NCBI GenBank assembly: GCA_033439265.1 | Contig: JAVTVX010000030.1 | Span: forward strand, 5,024,501-5,088,500 | Source of the DNA: Dillenia suffruticosa | Lineage: Eukaryota; Streptophyta; Magnoliopsida; Dilleniales; Dilleniaceae | Length of the DNA stretch: 64,000 nucleotides | Reading direction: 5' to 3' | Shown: positions 37,672 to 49,716 of the stretch, piece after piece | Layout: the number at the start of each line of letters is the position of its first letter | How positions within the stretch are numbered: the first letter of the stretch is position 1 | Notes under the pieces: model-generated | Seen by the model: only the letters and a program-made list of their open reading frames with translations | What the model was told of the DNA's origin: nothing | Databases searched by the model: none | Translations under genes and position numbers: made by a program

Positions 37672-38254
37672 TCATATTTGAATATGATTAAATGTTATTG
37701 TTGTCATTTACTATATGTGATCAATAATACTTAATATATAATTTAGTATAATTGAAGATACTGTGCCTAATTTAGTCATATGACATTTAACCCAAAAAAA
37801 AAAGCCTTTTATTTTATTAACAAGTCACTTCCAATTGCTTGTCGATGCAGCAGGAGGCTTTTAAGAAAAAAGCGAGGGGTCCCCCTAGTCCCACCGGTCT
37901 CCCTTAAGATCCAAACTCCTAAAGCGAATGATAGGGTACCCTTTTGACAAAAGTTCACTAATCATTTTTGTTTGATCGCAACTGATTTCAATTTTGATAT
38001 TTCATAAGTCAGACTCAAAAATTAAAATACATGTTGTCTCTTAATAGCTTCAAGTATCAAATAGAGATTTAACATCTCTTGTATCTCCCAAAAAAAAAAA
38101 AAAACACCCTTATCAAGACGGAAGTTAAACAGATACTAACACCAACTCTTTATACACACACACACACACACACGTGCGCACACATGAAACATAAACACGC
38201 CAAAATCTCATACACATTTATAATCAAACACAACATATGTTAACAAAATAAACA
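37672..38254. other. Copia internal/leader DNA, non-coding
   Basis: Lies between the CACTA element and the 5' LTR of the minus-strand copia element. A CA microsatellite is at 38,154-38,174 and an A run near 38,090. No frame is recognised. Confidence 0.
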
Positions 38255-38534
38255 GGAAAATTGATCGACATGCCTATAGCCATTGATGAGAACATTTTTT
38301 TTTTTTTTTTTTTTTTTGCATTTGAATTGGATATTTCTAGATTTTAACAAATTTTCTTAAATGGGTATAAGAAAACTTTGAGTGTGTAAAATTTATGGAC
38401 CCAAAATGATTTTATATAATAGTCTTTCATAGATAGATATGAGAAATTTGGTAAATATGTTGACTAAAATGTTTCACACTTTTTATTTTACCAAAACCAT
38501 ATTTTCGCCAATTATAAAATTGAAAATATCTACA

Positions 38535-41045
38535 TGGAGGACATAGTACTTAACTTTTTCTTGAATAATTAGGAAAAAAGAATTCTTCGCATGTGGATTC
38601 GGTCTTATTTTGTATTTTTTATTTTTTTGGTAGAATATTCATGTGATCATAGAATGACTGAACGAGCACGTTTTCAATGGAAGTACAATTATTAATGTCT
38701 GGGAATTTAAAAAGACAAATAGAAAGGGAAAGGGGGACAGTAAAGGAAATAAAACCATCTTCGATGACCCAAAGGAGGGACAATGACCCTAAACAAAGAG
38801 GCAGAGAGGCAGAGTTGGGGGTCTTAGTTATCCGCACATGGAAGACGTCTCACCCTAAAATTCCCTATTTGTGGCACAAATGCAGTCCACAAAAGAAGGA
38901 TCACGACAATTTAACCCCTACGTATGGGTCCAGTAACTTACGGAATGGTATACGGGTTAAAGAAACAAGTATTCATATTTTGTAGTGATCTCCGGATGTA
39001 AAAAACTTTTATATAAGTATTTTCTCTAAATTTTAGTATTTGAATTTTTGTAAATATGTATATTTTCGTGATTTTCTTGATTATGTATAATAAAAAATAA
39101 AAACAAGTATAGCCAGAAAATATTATTTTAATTTTTACAAAAATAAAGATATATTTTTTTAAAACTATGCGATCATATACTTCTAAAATTTTCGTAATGT
39201 CCCATAGGTCTTGTCTATCTCATCCATCTTATTCCTTCCGTACTCTAACGATGTGAAGTTAACGCTAAAATGCTTTGGAGGTTACCTTTGCTCTCGCTAA
39301 AATGTTTTCAAATTTCAATATTTAATCAAAACTTATTGCGAACGAAATACTTTTACAGGAAAGCATGAAGAAACGCATATAGTTTTAAAATAGAGATAAT
39401 AGAAGGTGGAATAAGGACCTAAAATCTCTCCTGGGGCGCAGTTGCCTTGCAGCCTCACTCTCTTGGGTTGAAATTGCTTTGTAGCTACTAACCTGAATTG
39501 CTGGCAGCTGCCTCTCTTGGGGCGCGGCTGCCCCTTCTTGCTTGTTAAGGGAACGTTTGACAGCTTTTTGAACAATGGTAAAACTATTAATTCCTTTAAG
39601 GTTGATCATTTAATTTTCAATTTTTGACCTTTTCTTATTCTATGTCACTGTAACATTCAGACCACCTAGAAAACCCAATATCCCTAAAATAACAAAAATG
39701 AAAAAAAAAATGACATGACATGGAGAAATAATCTTCTAGTATCAGAATAGGCTTGTTCCTTGGATGAGGAAGAAAGAATAGCTGGAAAATAACACAACCA
39801 CTGTGTGGCAGGGCCAAATAGAAAGAGAACCACCATTTCGTCCAAGATGAGGGACATCATGGTGTGCATATTGCAGTCTTACCATCTACTTAGCTAAATG
39901 TCCGCCAAAAAAAAAAAGTGATGGGAGAGGGAACATGAGACCATGTACTCCCTTGGGTTTTGTTTGTTTGCTTAAAGCTACTACCGTGCATGTCTGCCTC
40001 TCTGACTAGTTTGTTTGCCTTGCTAATATTTAGTCACAGGCATTGTTCATTTAAGGGCATTTTTTAAACTTCAAAGCAAAAATAGGGGCATTTTCGAATC
40101 CTAAAAGGTCTAATAAAAATAGTTTAAACTATATTTGAAAAGAAAAACCTATTGTTACTAACATGATTTAACCATACTGACGCAAAGTCAATTTAGTAAA
40201 ATAAAGTGTTAGTTTCTTTAATCATGTTTTTGGATTCCAAACTTAGAAAAAAAAACTAAAATTGAAAAGTCATCCCTAAATAGGATTTTGTAAACGCTCA
40301 AATTGAATTAATTAAAATATGAATTCGGATAATAGTGGTGTGGTATAAAAAAATGATTTGACCATAAGATGTATGAGACAAATTATTTCACTTAAAATTA
40401 GGACAGCTAAAATATGGCAACATTTTTAATTGTTTTTTTTTTCAAATTTCAACATTAAATATTATGTGTCATTGAAGAACACTTTTTGTGAGAGTAAACA
40501 TAAAATGATTCTTTTTCCTGGACAATCGAACATGACCTAGGTCGATGTGGGAATTGCCATCTAGAGAAGTGTGTCAACCAATATCGTAAAATCTTAATAA
40601 TCATATTGGAGATCTAAGATCAAATCTGTCGACACCACAGGATTGATAAACTGAGAATGTATTTTCAGATCAAATCTTCATGATTGAATGATGTAATGAA
40701 CCCCATGCCATGATTCAAAGTTGAGGGATATAAAACGGGAGGCAGTAGGATCATAATGTATGAGAGTTATGTGTTAGGATAAGGAGAGATTGTAAAGACC
40801 CCTTTTTAAGAAAATGGTGTAAAATAAAAATCAGTATGTGCAGATATTAAATGGTCAAGTCAAACAATTAGAAAATAAATGCAAAGCAAACTGATAATTA
40901 CTTGTCAAGTTTTATAAATACCATATGAGCTTACTAATCTCGCTCACTGTAAATCACACATCGCTCATTACTGGCCGATCTAGGGCCGGCTTAGCACCTG
41001 GGGTGAACATAAGACAATGTAAGCACAATAATTATGTTTAACTCT

Positions 41046-41090
<45 letters not shown>

Positions 41091-43600
41091 TAGAAATTCT
41101 CAAAAAAGGAGTGCATTTCTATAAAGAAAAATATATTATATGAAGTTACAACGCCATACAATTAATAGAAAAATGACACAATATTTGCGAACACGTCTGA
41201 ATTGAATGTGAGGGGATTCAAGAGATCGCTTCTATGGTTTAATAAGTAAAAGTGTTAAATTTTTTAATTTATTCTGAATTCAAAATTTAAAAATAAAAAA
41301 ACTATATTAAAAGAATTTTTCTTAAATTAAAACTGATAATATTTAAATCATATTAATCAAAATATAATTTTAAATAATTGTCGACTATAAAAAAAAAATG
41401 TATCACTTTGCTATCAACGCATTGCTTTTCACCTGTTGTGGGATAAGTCCATCGACAAAACTTACAGGGTTTGGTGCCCTTGAGCATCCCAAAAATCATA
41501 AAACCTGCGATGGCAAGTACACAAGATCACACACATACCATGACCATAATAGATATTAAAATTCAGAATTTTCAAAACATATTTTTCACACATTAATAAC
41601 TTGGATCACATTTTTAAAATATTTTTCATACTAGAAGTATACCTTTTCAAACATATTTTTGAGCATAGCTTGAAGTAACATATTTATTACTAAAATTTTA
41701 AAATGAAGCATTTCCAAAATATGTTAAATATAACTATTGTTCTTTAGCTCACCCTTAACTATGTGATCAATTTCCTAATCTTTCTTACAAGTATGTCAAA
41801 ATTAGGATTTGCATTCAGTGATATAAACGAAGGGAAGAGAGAGATTAAATGCTTTGCATCTAGTGATAAAATGAGTCGAATTTAAAATAGAATTAGAAAG
41901 GTAAATTGAAATCAATAAACTATATTTTAATTGATGTCCTATCTTTCTTGCTAGAGATTTCAAATTTAAATATCTCTTAAATATCAAATAAAAAGAAAGG
42001 TAAATCGAAGAAAAATGAATGATTCAATTTTAGTTACAAAGGGAAAAATTAAAAGGGCCATAAAGGGTCTTTATGTTTTATAATAAAGAGCAATAAAATT
42101 TTTTTTTTAGTAACTTACACAAAATGAAGGTAAATTTGAGGGGAAGTAATTTTGACAATAAATTTTCTTTTGATTTTACCTTAATTATGATTATTAATTA
42201 AAAGAAATAAAGGCATCAATTGACAAGAGAAATACAAAATTAAATGAATATGTAATAAATACCACAATAGTTAAAAATATTTTTTTAAAAAAAAAGTAAA
42301 GTCCACAAAATACGATAAAATCCAAATTCATGTATTATGAAAACTTTGGATTGTTAAGATGAGATGATGTAACAAATTTTTTTTTCCTCGAAGAAGATAA
42401 TCTAACTCCTGGATTTGTATGACTACGACAAACATGTACGGCGCAACAAGATTGAGAAGGTGTAATAGAATATAGGGCTGCAATATATGATTGTGAAGTA
42501 TATAATCCATCTTTTTTTTTCCTTAGTAACTTACAACTTTTACTTTTTTTGTTAATAAAAGTTGTTCGATTTTTTTATTTTTGAAATAAATAAAATTAAA
42601 ATTAATTATATTTTTATTTTTTACTTTAAAAGTAAAATTAAAATTTAAAAGTTAATGATAATATTTGAAATTTTGCATCATTTAAATGAAATTATTAATA
42701 GAATAAAAATAATTATGTGAAAATATAAATAAAATAAAAATATATATATTTCTGAAAAAACTGGAACATTAAAAAAGGGAGAAGAAAAACTCATCCCATG
42801 AACTTTTTCTTAAAAACTACTTTTTAAATTTTTCTTTACAAAAAAAAATTCCTTTTTTTAAGAGTTCTTAAAAAATATTATTTGAAATCCTTATAAAAAG
42901 AAGAGAAGTTAAAAAAAATCTCACCAAACAAGTACTAATAAAGTCGTGTGCCTTAGCCTCCCACATATGATATGAGAGATCAAAAAGGATCACCTCTCAA
43001 CAAATCAAATCTCTACGTAAGAATTAATTTTTTTATTATATTTTATCTCCTAAAATGGATGGAAATGCAAAGTGATAACAAAATTTAAAGGGAAATTTAA
43101 TAATTTTGACGCTAAATTTGGCCAAAGCGTTTCTTTTGCCAACAAAATGCCCACTTTGTTTAAGACCGTTTCTATAGAGTTGCAACTGTTTAATATAATA
43201 ATTATTATTTTTACTCACAAAAAAAATAAAAATGATTTGTATGTTCTTTTTTTTTGGTTGGATCTCCATGAAAATTATAAAAATCCCCATAAATTGTGAT
43301 GCCAGGTATATTCAAATAATGAAGCCCAATAATAATATTTTCCTAAGATAGTTGATGTTGATGTAATTACATTTAGCTAGTTGTGGCCATCAAGAAAACA
43401 TTACTAACATGTAGGATGCCCTCTGCCCTGCAAGACATGTATTTTGGATCTGGCACTGGGTTATGTCCCTTGAAGATTCTGATGTATTGGGGCTAAGCCC
43501 TGCCCGTAAAGAACCATCCCCAAAGGAACAAAAGGAAAGTAGTGGCGTAGAGGAGGAATGAAATGGTCCCAACTATGAAGGACCAAATTAAAAAATTAAA
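38535..43600. other. Intergenic DNA
   Basis: No gene could be supported. A complex, less AT-rich stretch at 38,690-38,960 has an open 102-codon frame (plus) that is not recognised. GC-richer DNA at 39,420-39,545 repeats TCTTGGGGCGC(A/G)G(T/C)TGCC. A TA microsatellite is at 41,049-41,086. A SINE-2-like fragment with an A tail occupies about 41,230-41,398. Confidence 0.
39770..40010. repeat. Dispersed duplicate block, copy A
   Basis: Shares with 43,620-44,010 the series AATAGCTGGAAAA, GGCAGGGCCAAA, GA(A)ACCACCA, GATGAG(G/A)GA(C/T)AT, and TTGTTTG(C/T)TTGGCTTAAAG-like words, in the same order and orientation. It is non-coding, with origin unknown. Confidence 0.
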
Positions 43601-43619
43601 GAGTAGAAAGCTCACGGAT

Positions 43620-44010
<391 letters not shown>

Positions 44011-45127
44011 GCTTCGGATTCTTCTTAAAGCGAACTCATCATTTCCATCTTTCAGATTAGCTTTGTTGGTCTTGGTGGGTCATGGTTTGGTTCCATTGTT
44101 GATTATAACAAGACGCTTTTTGAATCATCCCGTAACAAAGCCAAACTTTGAAAAAGGAGGGTGTGGTTTTTGAGGTTGTGGCTCTCAATTTATTGCTTTG
44201 TCTATGATGTAACTCATTCAAACTCTAGCATATTGAGTATGGACCCTCAACACCTTCAATCCAAAAGCCTCCCATTGGACCACCGGCGGAGCCAGAAAAT
44301 TCATTTTGGAGGGGCCATAAAACAACAATTAATAAAAATTATAAAATAAAAATTTATTAAAAATTAATATAATTCTGATTAAATATATAAATAATAAATA
44401 ATTTATGAAATTCATGCTCTATACTTTTTCATTGATTCAAATTTATCTATAATAGATTTTAAACTAAAAATATTAGTAATTTCTTTTTCAATATAAATAA
44501 CTAAACTATTTGCAATTGTGAATGTGGCAATATATTTGATATTATGGTTTTTTGGTCAAAATATATTGTTAACGTGATTCTATTCCTAGTCATAAACAAA
44601 AAAGGATAATTTAAAAAAAAAAATAAGTAACTAATTTAGTATATAATTACATGATAAATTTTCAATAAAGTCTCAAATATTTTTATTTAAATAATAAATA
44701 AAAGAAACTTCTAGTAATTATCAAAATTAAATGGGGGATTTTATTATTAATACACTAAAGCTTAATTGGACTATATTGGAAAGAAAAGAAATTGGCAAGG
44801 AAAAAAATGTGATGTTGATTCGAAGAAGTTGACTGATTTCTCATATTTTTTCGATAAAATATGATTTCCCCTCATTCCAAATAGAGAGATTTCTGCAAAA
44901 ATTTGATCCATATTGTATTCATTAGCATTATTTAACAAATTTCGTTAAAAGCTCCGATCATACCATCAAAAAATTTAAAAAATATGATTTCTTAAAGATA
45001 CCATTAATTTTTTTTTTTAATTTCGTTAATTTTTTTTAAATGACTGTTTTATGTATTATGGTTTACTCATTCACTTTCAAAATGAATGTTAAATACTATG
45101 GTTCTTTGAATAAAAAAAATAAAGATA
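44011..45127. other. AT-rich intergenic DNA
   Basis: No gene is recognised. A GGCGGAGCCAGAAA...TTTTGGAGGGGCC segment at 44,284-44,317 looks repeat-derived, but its family was not determined. Confidence 0.
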
Positions 45128-45854
45128 CACTACTAGAAAATAGATCATCAGCGACGGATATCAGCAACAAATATTAGCGACAGAAAAATTCGTCACTGAT
45201 GGCCTGTAATCCGTCGCTAAAGAGTACAACAATGGATTTTTTTCCGTCAAAAAAAAGGCACCCCGCTAATTATCAGTGACATCCGTCACTAAAGAGTATC
45301 AGCAACGGATTTCTTTTGTCACTAATATCAGCGACAGATTAACGATGTAAAAAATCCGTCACTGAAAAAAAAATAAAATAAATAAAAAAAGGACACAAAC
45401 CGTCTCTGATTTTTGAGTTTTGACAAAAAGAAACTTGCAACTCCAGGCGGCCAGCCCAGTCCGACCCGCCCACACAGCCCGTCTTTAATTTGTGAAAATT
45501 GCCGTCTTTGAGTTTCAAACCCATGCTTAAGGAAAATGTTAGAGAGCAACTCAACCACCAAACCAAGTTAATTATCTAATCAAATTCCAATTTTTAACTT
45601 ATTATTTTTATCTCATATTTTTTAATCATAATAAATAATATAAAATTATAATTTAGTATAAAATAATAAAATAATTTTACTTTAGCTCATATTACAATTT
45701 TTTAATTTTTTTAGGTTTTAGCAAAGGAAATATTTCCGCAGCTAATGCGTCAGATTTCAAACCAACATTAATCCGTCGAAAATCTGTCACTATTACCGAC
45801 AGATTTTTTTCTGTTGGTATTTATCCGTCACTGATACTATTTTTTCTAGTAGTG
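45128..45854 (+). mobile_element. Non-autonomous CACTA element (727 bp) with tRNA-like core
   Basis: Ends are CACTACTAGAAAA and its inverted repeat TTTTCTAGTAGTG; flanks are ATA and AAA (target duplication with one difference). GCGACGGA-type repeats lie at both sides. The centre (about 45,470-45,580), read on the minus strand, has TTTGGTGGTTGAGTTGC (A-box-like) and GGGTTTGAAACTC (B-box-like), then a GGGCTGTGTGGGCGGG-rich piece. This order of parts is the same as in the element at 36,698-37,671. No protein coding capacity; a 77-codon minus-strand frame crosses the core by chance. Confidence 0.
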
Positions 45855-48047
45855 AAAATCAAAATCCACCGGAGAAAAAAAAGTTAAGAGAAAAGTTTGA
45901 GTGAAAAAAAATTCATTTTTTTTTATTAAATTAGGATTAAATTTTTATTGAAAAGAAGGTAAGACCCCCACAAAACTCATATATTAAATATAATATTGTT
46001 TTAAATTTTTAAAGTATAAAGTTGAAGGAGTCACAACTTTTTTTTTTTTTGAGGCACAAATGTTAAAAATTAAAAGTTCATGCTTAATAAAAAAAAAATC
46101 TCAAAGTTTTGGGGTCCTAAAAGTTAAAATTTTATGTTTGATAAAAAATTTTCAAAAGTCTTTTGGGGGGATGGAGCCATGGCAACCCAAGACAATATCT
46201 TGGACATTAGGGTTTATTTTGTATTCTATGTTTGGACATTGTCGGTGACACTCTCTCCAACTGATTTTCATGTTGAGAGGATTTGACACTCAGTAGTACA
46301 TTTGGAAGCAGTAAATAGGATTGAGAGTGTATGATGTCGCATTGTTTGAAAGTAGAAAGTTTTTCTCTAGTTTTGTAATTGGGACTTATGTTTCGAGGGA
46401 AAAAAAAATGAACCCTTTTAGCTAGATGAAGGCTTCGAAGCAGATCTTGCAAGTATCCAAAACCCAGTTGATAGTAGGTGTATCCATCTACTATCCCAAT
46501 CGCAAGTATCAAAATTTTAATTTTTGGTACCTGTACAAGAATTCACTTGATAATCAAGTTTGATACCTATATGCTACTTTATGTTAAACTTTTAATAAAT
46601 CTTAATTCCTATATGAAAAGTTAATTGTTAAATTGAAAAGTTAATCGATGAATAGTCGGTTCAGTAGAATATAACGTTAAATTTTTTAATTAAAATTTTA
46701 GGTTCGAATTTTAAAAATAAAAAGAAATTACGTTAAAAAAAATAATTCTCAAAATAACCACTAAAACCGTTAAACTAAATTAATTGAAATGTACTTTCAA
46801 ATTGTATATTTAAATATTAAGTTTCGAAGATTTTGTTAGCTGATTTGGCCGTCGGTTGATTTGGAACCCACAGATGATTAATTTTACAAAAATACAGGAT
46901 AATATGATTAAACCTAAAATGGACGCGAGCTGGGCGGAACAAATTTATTCAAAAACAACATAAATATTAATATGGTTAAAATAATTTATTAGGAGAAAAT
47001 CAAATCTTATCCTTATAGGAACATCTAAATGGTAAAAAGTTCTTATTCAAATGTCTTTCTAAAATCTCATTTTAAACCGTCATGAGCACATGAAATGATT
47101 AATTTATGTATCAAGATAATTTTATATTATATTTTGCAACATTAGCTCTTTAGCTCTGAGAAAACATGAAATAATGAATCTCTCTCTCTCTCTCTCTCTC
47201 TCTCCCCCCCCCCCAAAAGGAGCACAAAGGAACAGTACAACTCAACATTCCAAACTTAGGGAGCAAGCATCACACAATAGTGAGACAATATCGAATTCTA
47301 TTCCTAACCACTGCCACCCAATGCTACCAAAATCGAACCACGTCCCGTACAGATTCCTCTTTACAAAATAATAAATATTATTTGGCCATTAATTCTTGTG
47401 TTCTTAGTAGAGCTTCTTCAGTGCTCCATGCATATATCTCAATTTGTCTTCTTTCATTTGTAGCATTTCTCAAATAAAATACAAAATTCTTACATAAAAT
47501 TGTCAGATTTTTCTAAAAAGAAATTTATAATGAGTTTATAATGGGCATAAAGCGATCAGATTGAATGCAAGCCTGTTGAAAGGTTGCAACCCCAGTGGTA
47601 TCTTAGTGTATTGAAGTCCTTATAGGACATATAAATGATAAAGAACTTTTTGCACAAGTATTTTCTCTGGAGATTTAGAATTTGAAGTTCGTAAATACAT
47701 GTATTTTCATAATTTTCGGTTAGCATATTAAAAATTTTGACCACATAATTTAACTCCCAGAGCACTAAATAATATTATGGCTGCAAAAAATTAAAAATAT
47801 ATATATATAAAGAAGACATAAATGTATATCAAAACTTTTGCCAAAATAATAATAATAATAATAATAATTAAAAAAATTTAACCTTTTGGTTAGGTTGATA
47901 CAAAATTCAACAGAGTTAAATTAATATCAAATCCAATTGAGATTAGATAAAATTTATAATAAAAAATTACTATAAATTTTAATCTGAAATAAAAAAAAAT
48001 ACGTAGTAAAATAAAACATGTAGAAAAGTTGAGTTTTTCGATCACCC

Positions 48048-48079
<32 letters not shown>

Positions 48080-48102
48080 AAACCTTTCAATCTGCTGCCC
48101 CT
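45855..48102. other. AT-rich intergenic DNA with SINE-2-like fragment
   Basis: A fragment at about 46,650-46,810 has GTTAAATTTTTTAATTAAAATTTTAGGTTCG-type sequence of the SINE-2 group. A CT microsatellite with a C run occupies 47,179-47,214. An A run of about 29 lies at 48,049-48,077. No gene. Confidence 0.
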
Positions 48103-48272
48103 TTTTTTTTCATCATCAGTATTTGAATTTTGTTCGATTAATCCGATTCAAATACTGTACAATCCAATTTAAATGTTGACTCTCTTAAATCCTTTTTCAT
48201 CATTTCAGGATTCAAATTCGAGATTTTTTATTAAGAAAATAGAATGTCTTTAACCACTCAATATAAATGAAT
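48103..48272 (-). mobile_element. SINE-1 copy, minus orientation
   Basis: On the minus strand: GAGTGGTTAAAGAC (A-box), CGAATTTGAATCC (B-box), AAAAAGGATTTAAGAGAGTC, ATTGGATTGTACAGTATTTGAATCGGATTAATC and an A-rich tail (T run at 48,100-48,108 on the plus strand). These blocks occur in the same order as in the copy at 49,517. Confidence 0.
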
Positions 48273-48335
48273 TTGGTTATGCTGCATGTTCTAAATCATG
48301 GTGTCAATCACACTCTAAATCTAGAGAGAGAACCA

Positions 48336-48441
48336 ACCTTCTTTAGGTTGAGTGATCGGACACTCTACTCTCTTAAACAAAAGTTTTGAATTTGATTTTT
48401 GAGAATAATGAAAAAAGGATTTAGAAAGTCAATCCCTAAAA
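48336..48441 (+). mobile_element. SINE-1 copy, 3' truncated
   Basis: Has TTGAGTGATCGGACACTCTACTC, TTTTGAATTTGATTTTTGAG and AAAAAAGGATTTAG, then breaks off at CCCTAAAATAGGGG next to a GA microsatellite. It stands head-to-head with the minus-strand copy 64 bp away. Confidence 0.
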
Positions 48442-48444
48442 TAG

Positions 48445-49516
48445 GGGGAGAGAGAGAGAGAGAGCGCAAATGAGGAAGCCAACCAGCCTAGCCGGACCAC
48501 AAGAGATAATAATCCCTAAAATCTTAAAACGTGCAGCGCAATGGAAAGCAAGTGTACCTTTATACGGCACAATGACCCACCCTCAAAAGGGTTGATCGTA
48601 TTGAGCCAATGTGGCCCCTGGTACGGTGAACGTTAGATCCCCATTTTGCTATTGACTTCACTTGGGCTATAAGAATTTAATGGGCTCCACATCTTCTATT
48701 AAAGGAAAGTGACCCATTTTCTGAGTTTCTTGTGCTTGTTTTTATCCGCCACCATGCTCAACCCCTAGGACCAATAAGTAAAAAGCCAGAAATAGCACAA
48801 ATAGTGAAATTCCTACTTGTAAGAATAATATGAAAACCTTAAAGAGTTGAAGTTGCTGTTTCCAAGCAAAATCAATAATGGAAAAAGAAAACCTTGTGTA
48901 ACAATCTTATTTAAATCGAAAATATCAGCAACCAAACTAATAAAATACTCAATATAAATATATAATTAAAGTATTTAACGACTAGTAAAATACACCGTAT
49001 TAAATTGCTGATTTTTTTTTTTTGGGTATATCTGTGGAGGCTACATGATGCTAATTAGGCAGAGAAAGCCCAAATTTTTTTTCTCTAAAAGACACTACTC
49101 GTGCTTTCTTGTACACAATTGATTTGGCACCATTCCAGTTGTCAGATCCTTTGTCAATTTTTATCAAGAATTCAAGGATGGTGTTCTCTTGCACGTGAAA
49201 TTGGAACTGAAATAAATTAAAAAGGGAAATAATATTAACATGGCTACTCTCCTAGACTATGCTACAAGAGAGAAATACTTATAGTCATGGTTCCAAAATA
49301 GCCGGTTCTAGTTTTGGAACAGTCGACACCCAATTCCGATTCGAGAACGGTTAGTTGCGGCTCTGGGTCCAAGCGATTTGAGTATAATTTTAGAATCGGA
49401 AAAAAATAAAATAACAAATAATAAAAGTTAAAAAAGGGTGAAAGAGCTTGAAATTTAATTAAGGGCAAGAAATCAATAAGAACAAGAATCAGATAGAGAA
49501 TTGGATGGAGAGGAAG
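48445..49516. other. Intergenic DNA
   Basis: GA microsatellite at 48,448-48,465. The stretch 48,470-48,780 is less AT-rich and promoter-like in composition, but no adjacent gene was found. The remainder is AT-rich. Confidence 0.
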
Positions 49517-49704
49517 ACCAAACTTCTTTGAATTGAATTATCAGACACTCTACTCCCTAAATCAGAGATCTCGAGTTCGATTTTTAAGAATGACGAAAAA
49601 GGATTTAAGAGAGCTAATTTCTAAAATGGGTCCCACTGTGCTTAAATCGGATTAGTCGGATAAAACCCGGATACTGATGATAAAAATCAAAAAAAAAAAA
49701 ATGT
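49517..49704 (+). mobile_element. SINE-1, full-length copy with target duplication
   Basis: A tRNA-derived short retroposon of about 188 bp. Its head has TTGAATTATCAGACACTCTACTC and GAGTTCGATTTTT (A- and B-box region). The body has AAAAAGGATTTAAGAGAG, AAAATGGGTCCCACTGTGC and CGGATAAAACCCGGATAC, and the tail is an A run. ATGGAGAGGAAG flanks it at 49,505-49,516 and 49,705-49,716, a perfect 12-bp target duplication. It carries no protein frame and would depend on a LINE reverse transcriptase from elsewhere. Confidence 0.
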
Positions 49705-49716
49705 ATGGAGAGGAAG

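Larger units (their letters stand above)
33215..38534 (-). mobile_element. Ty1/copia retrotransposon, degenerate, minus strand
   Basis: Direct repeats at about 33,215-33,583 and 38,255-38,534 are LTR remnants. They share CATTGATGAG, TTTATATAATA and TTTTATTTTACCAAA in the same order. On the minus strand the 5' LTR begins TGTAGATATTTT at 38,534, and the 3' LTR begins TATAGATATTTT at 33,583, directly after the polypurine-like CAAGTGGGAG. Gag, zinc knuckle, integrase and RNase H remnants follow in minus-strand order. A CACTA element (36,698-37,671) was inserted later between the 5' LTR and gag. Confidence 0.

Noticed and set aside
38677..38985. 102-codon plus-strand frame
   Set aside because: No recognisable domain, no intron or promoter context; kept only as an intergenic remark.
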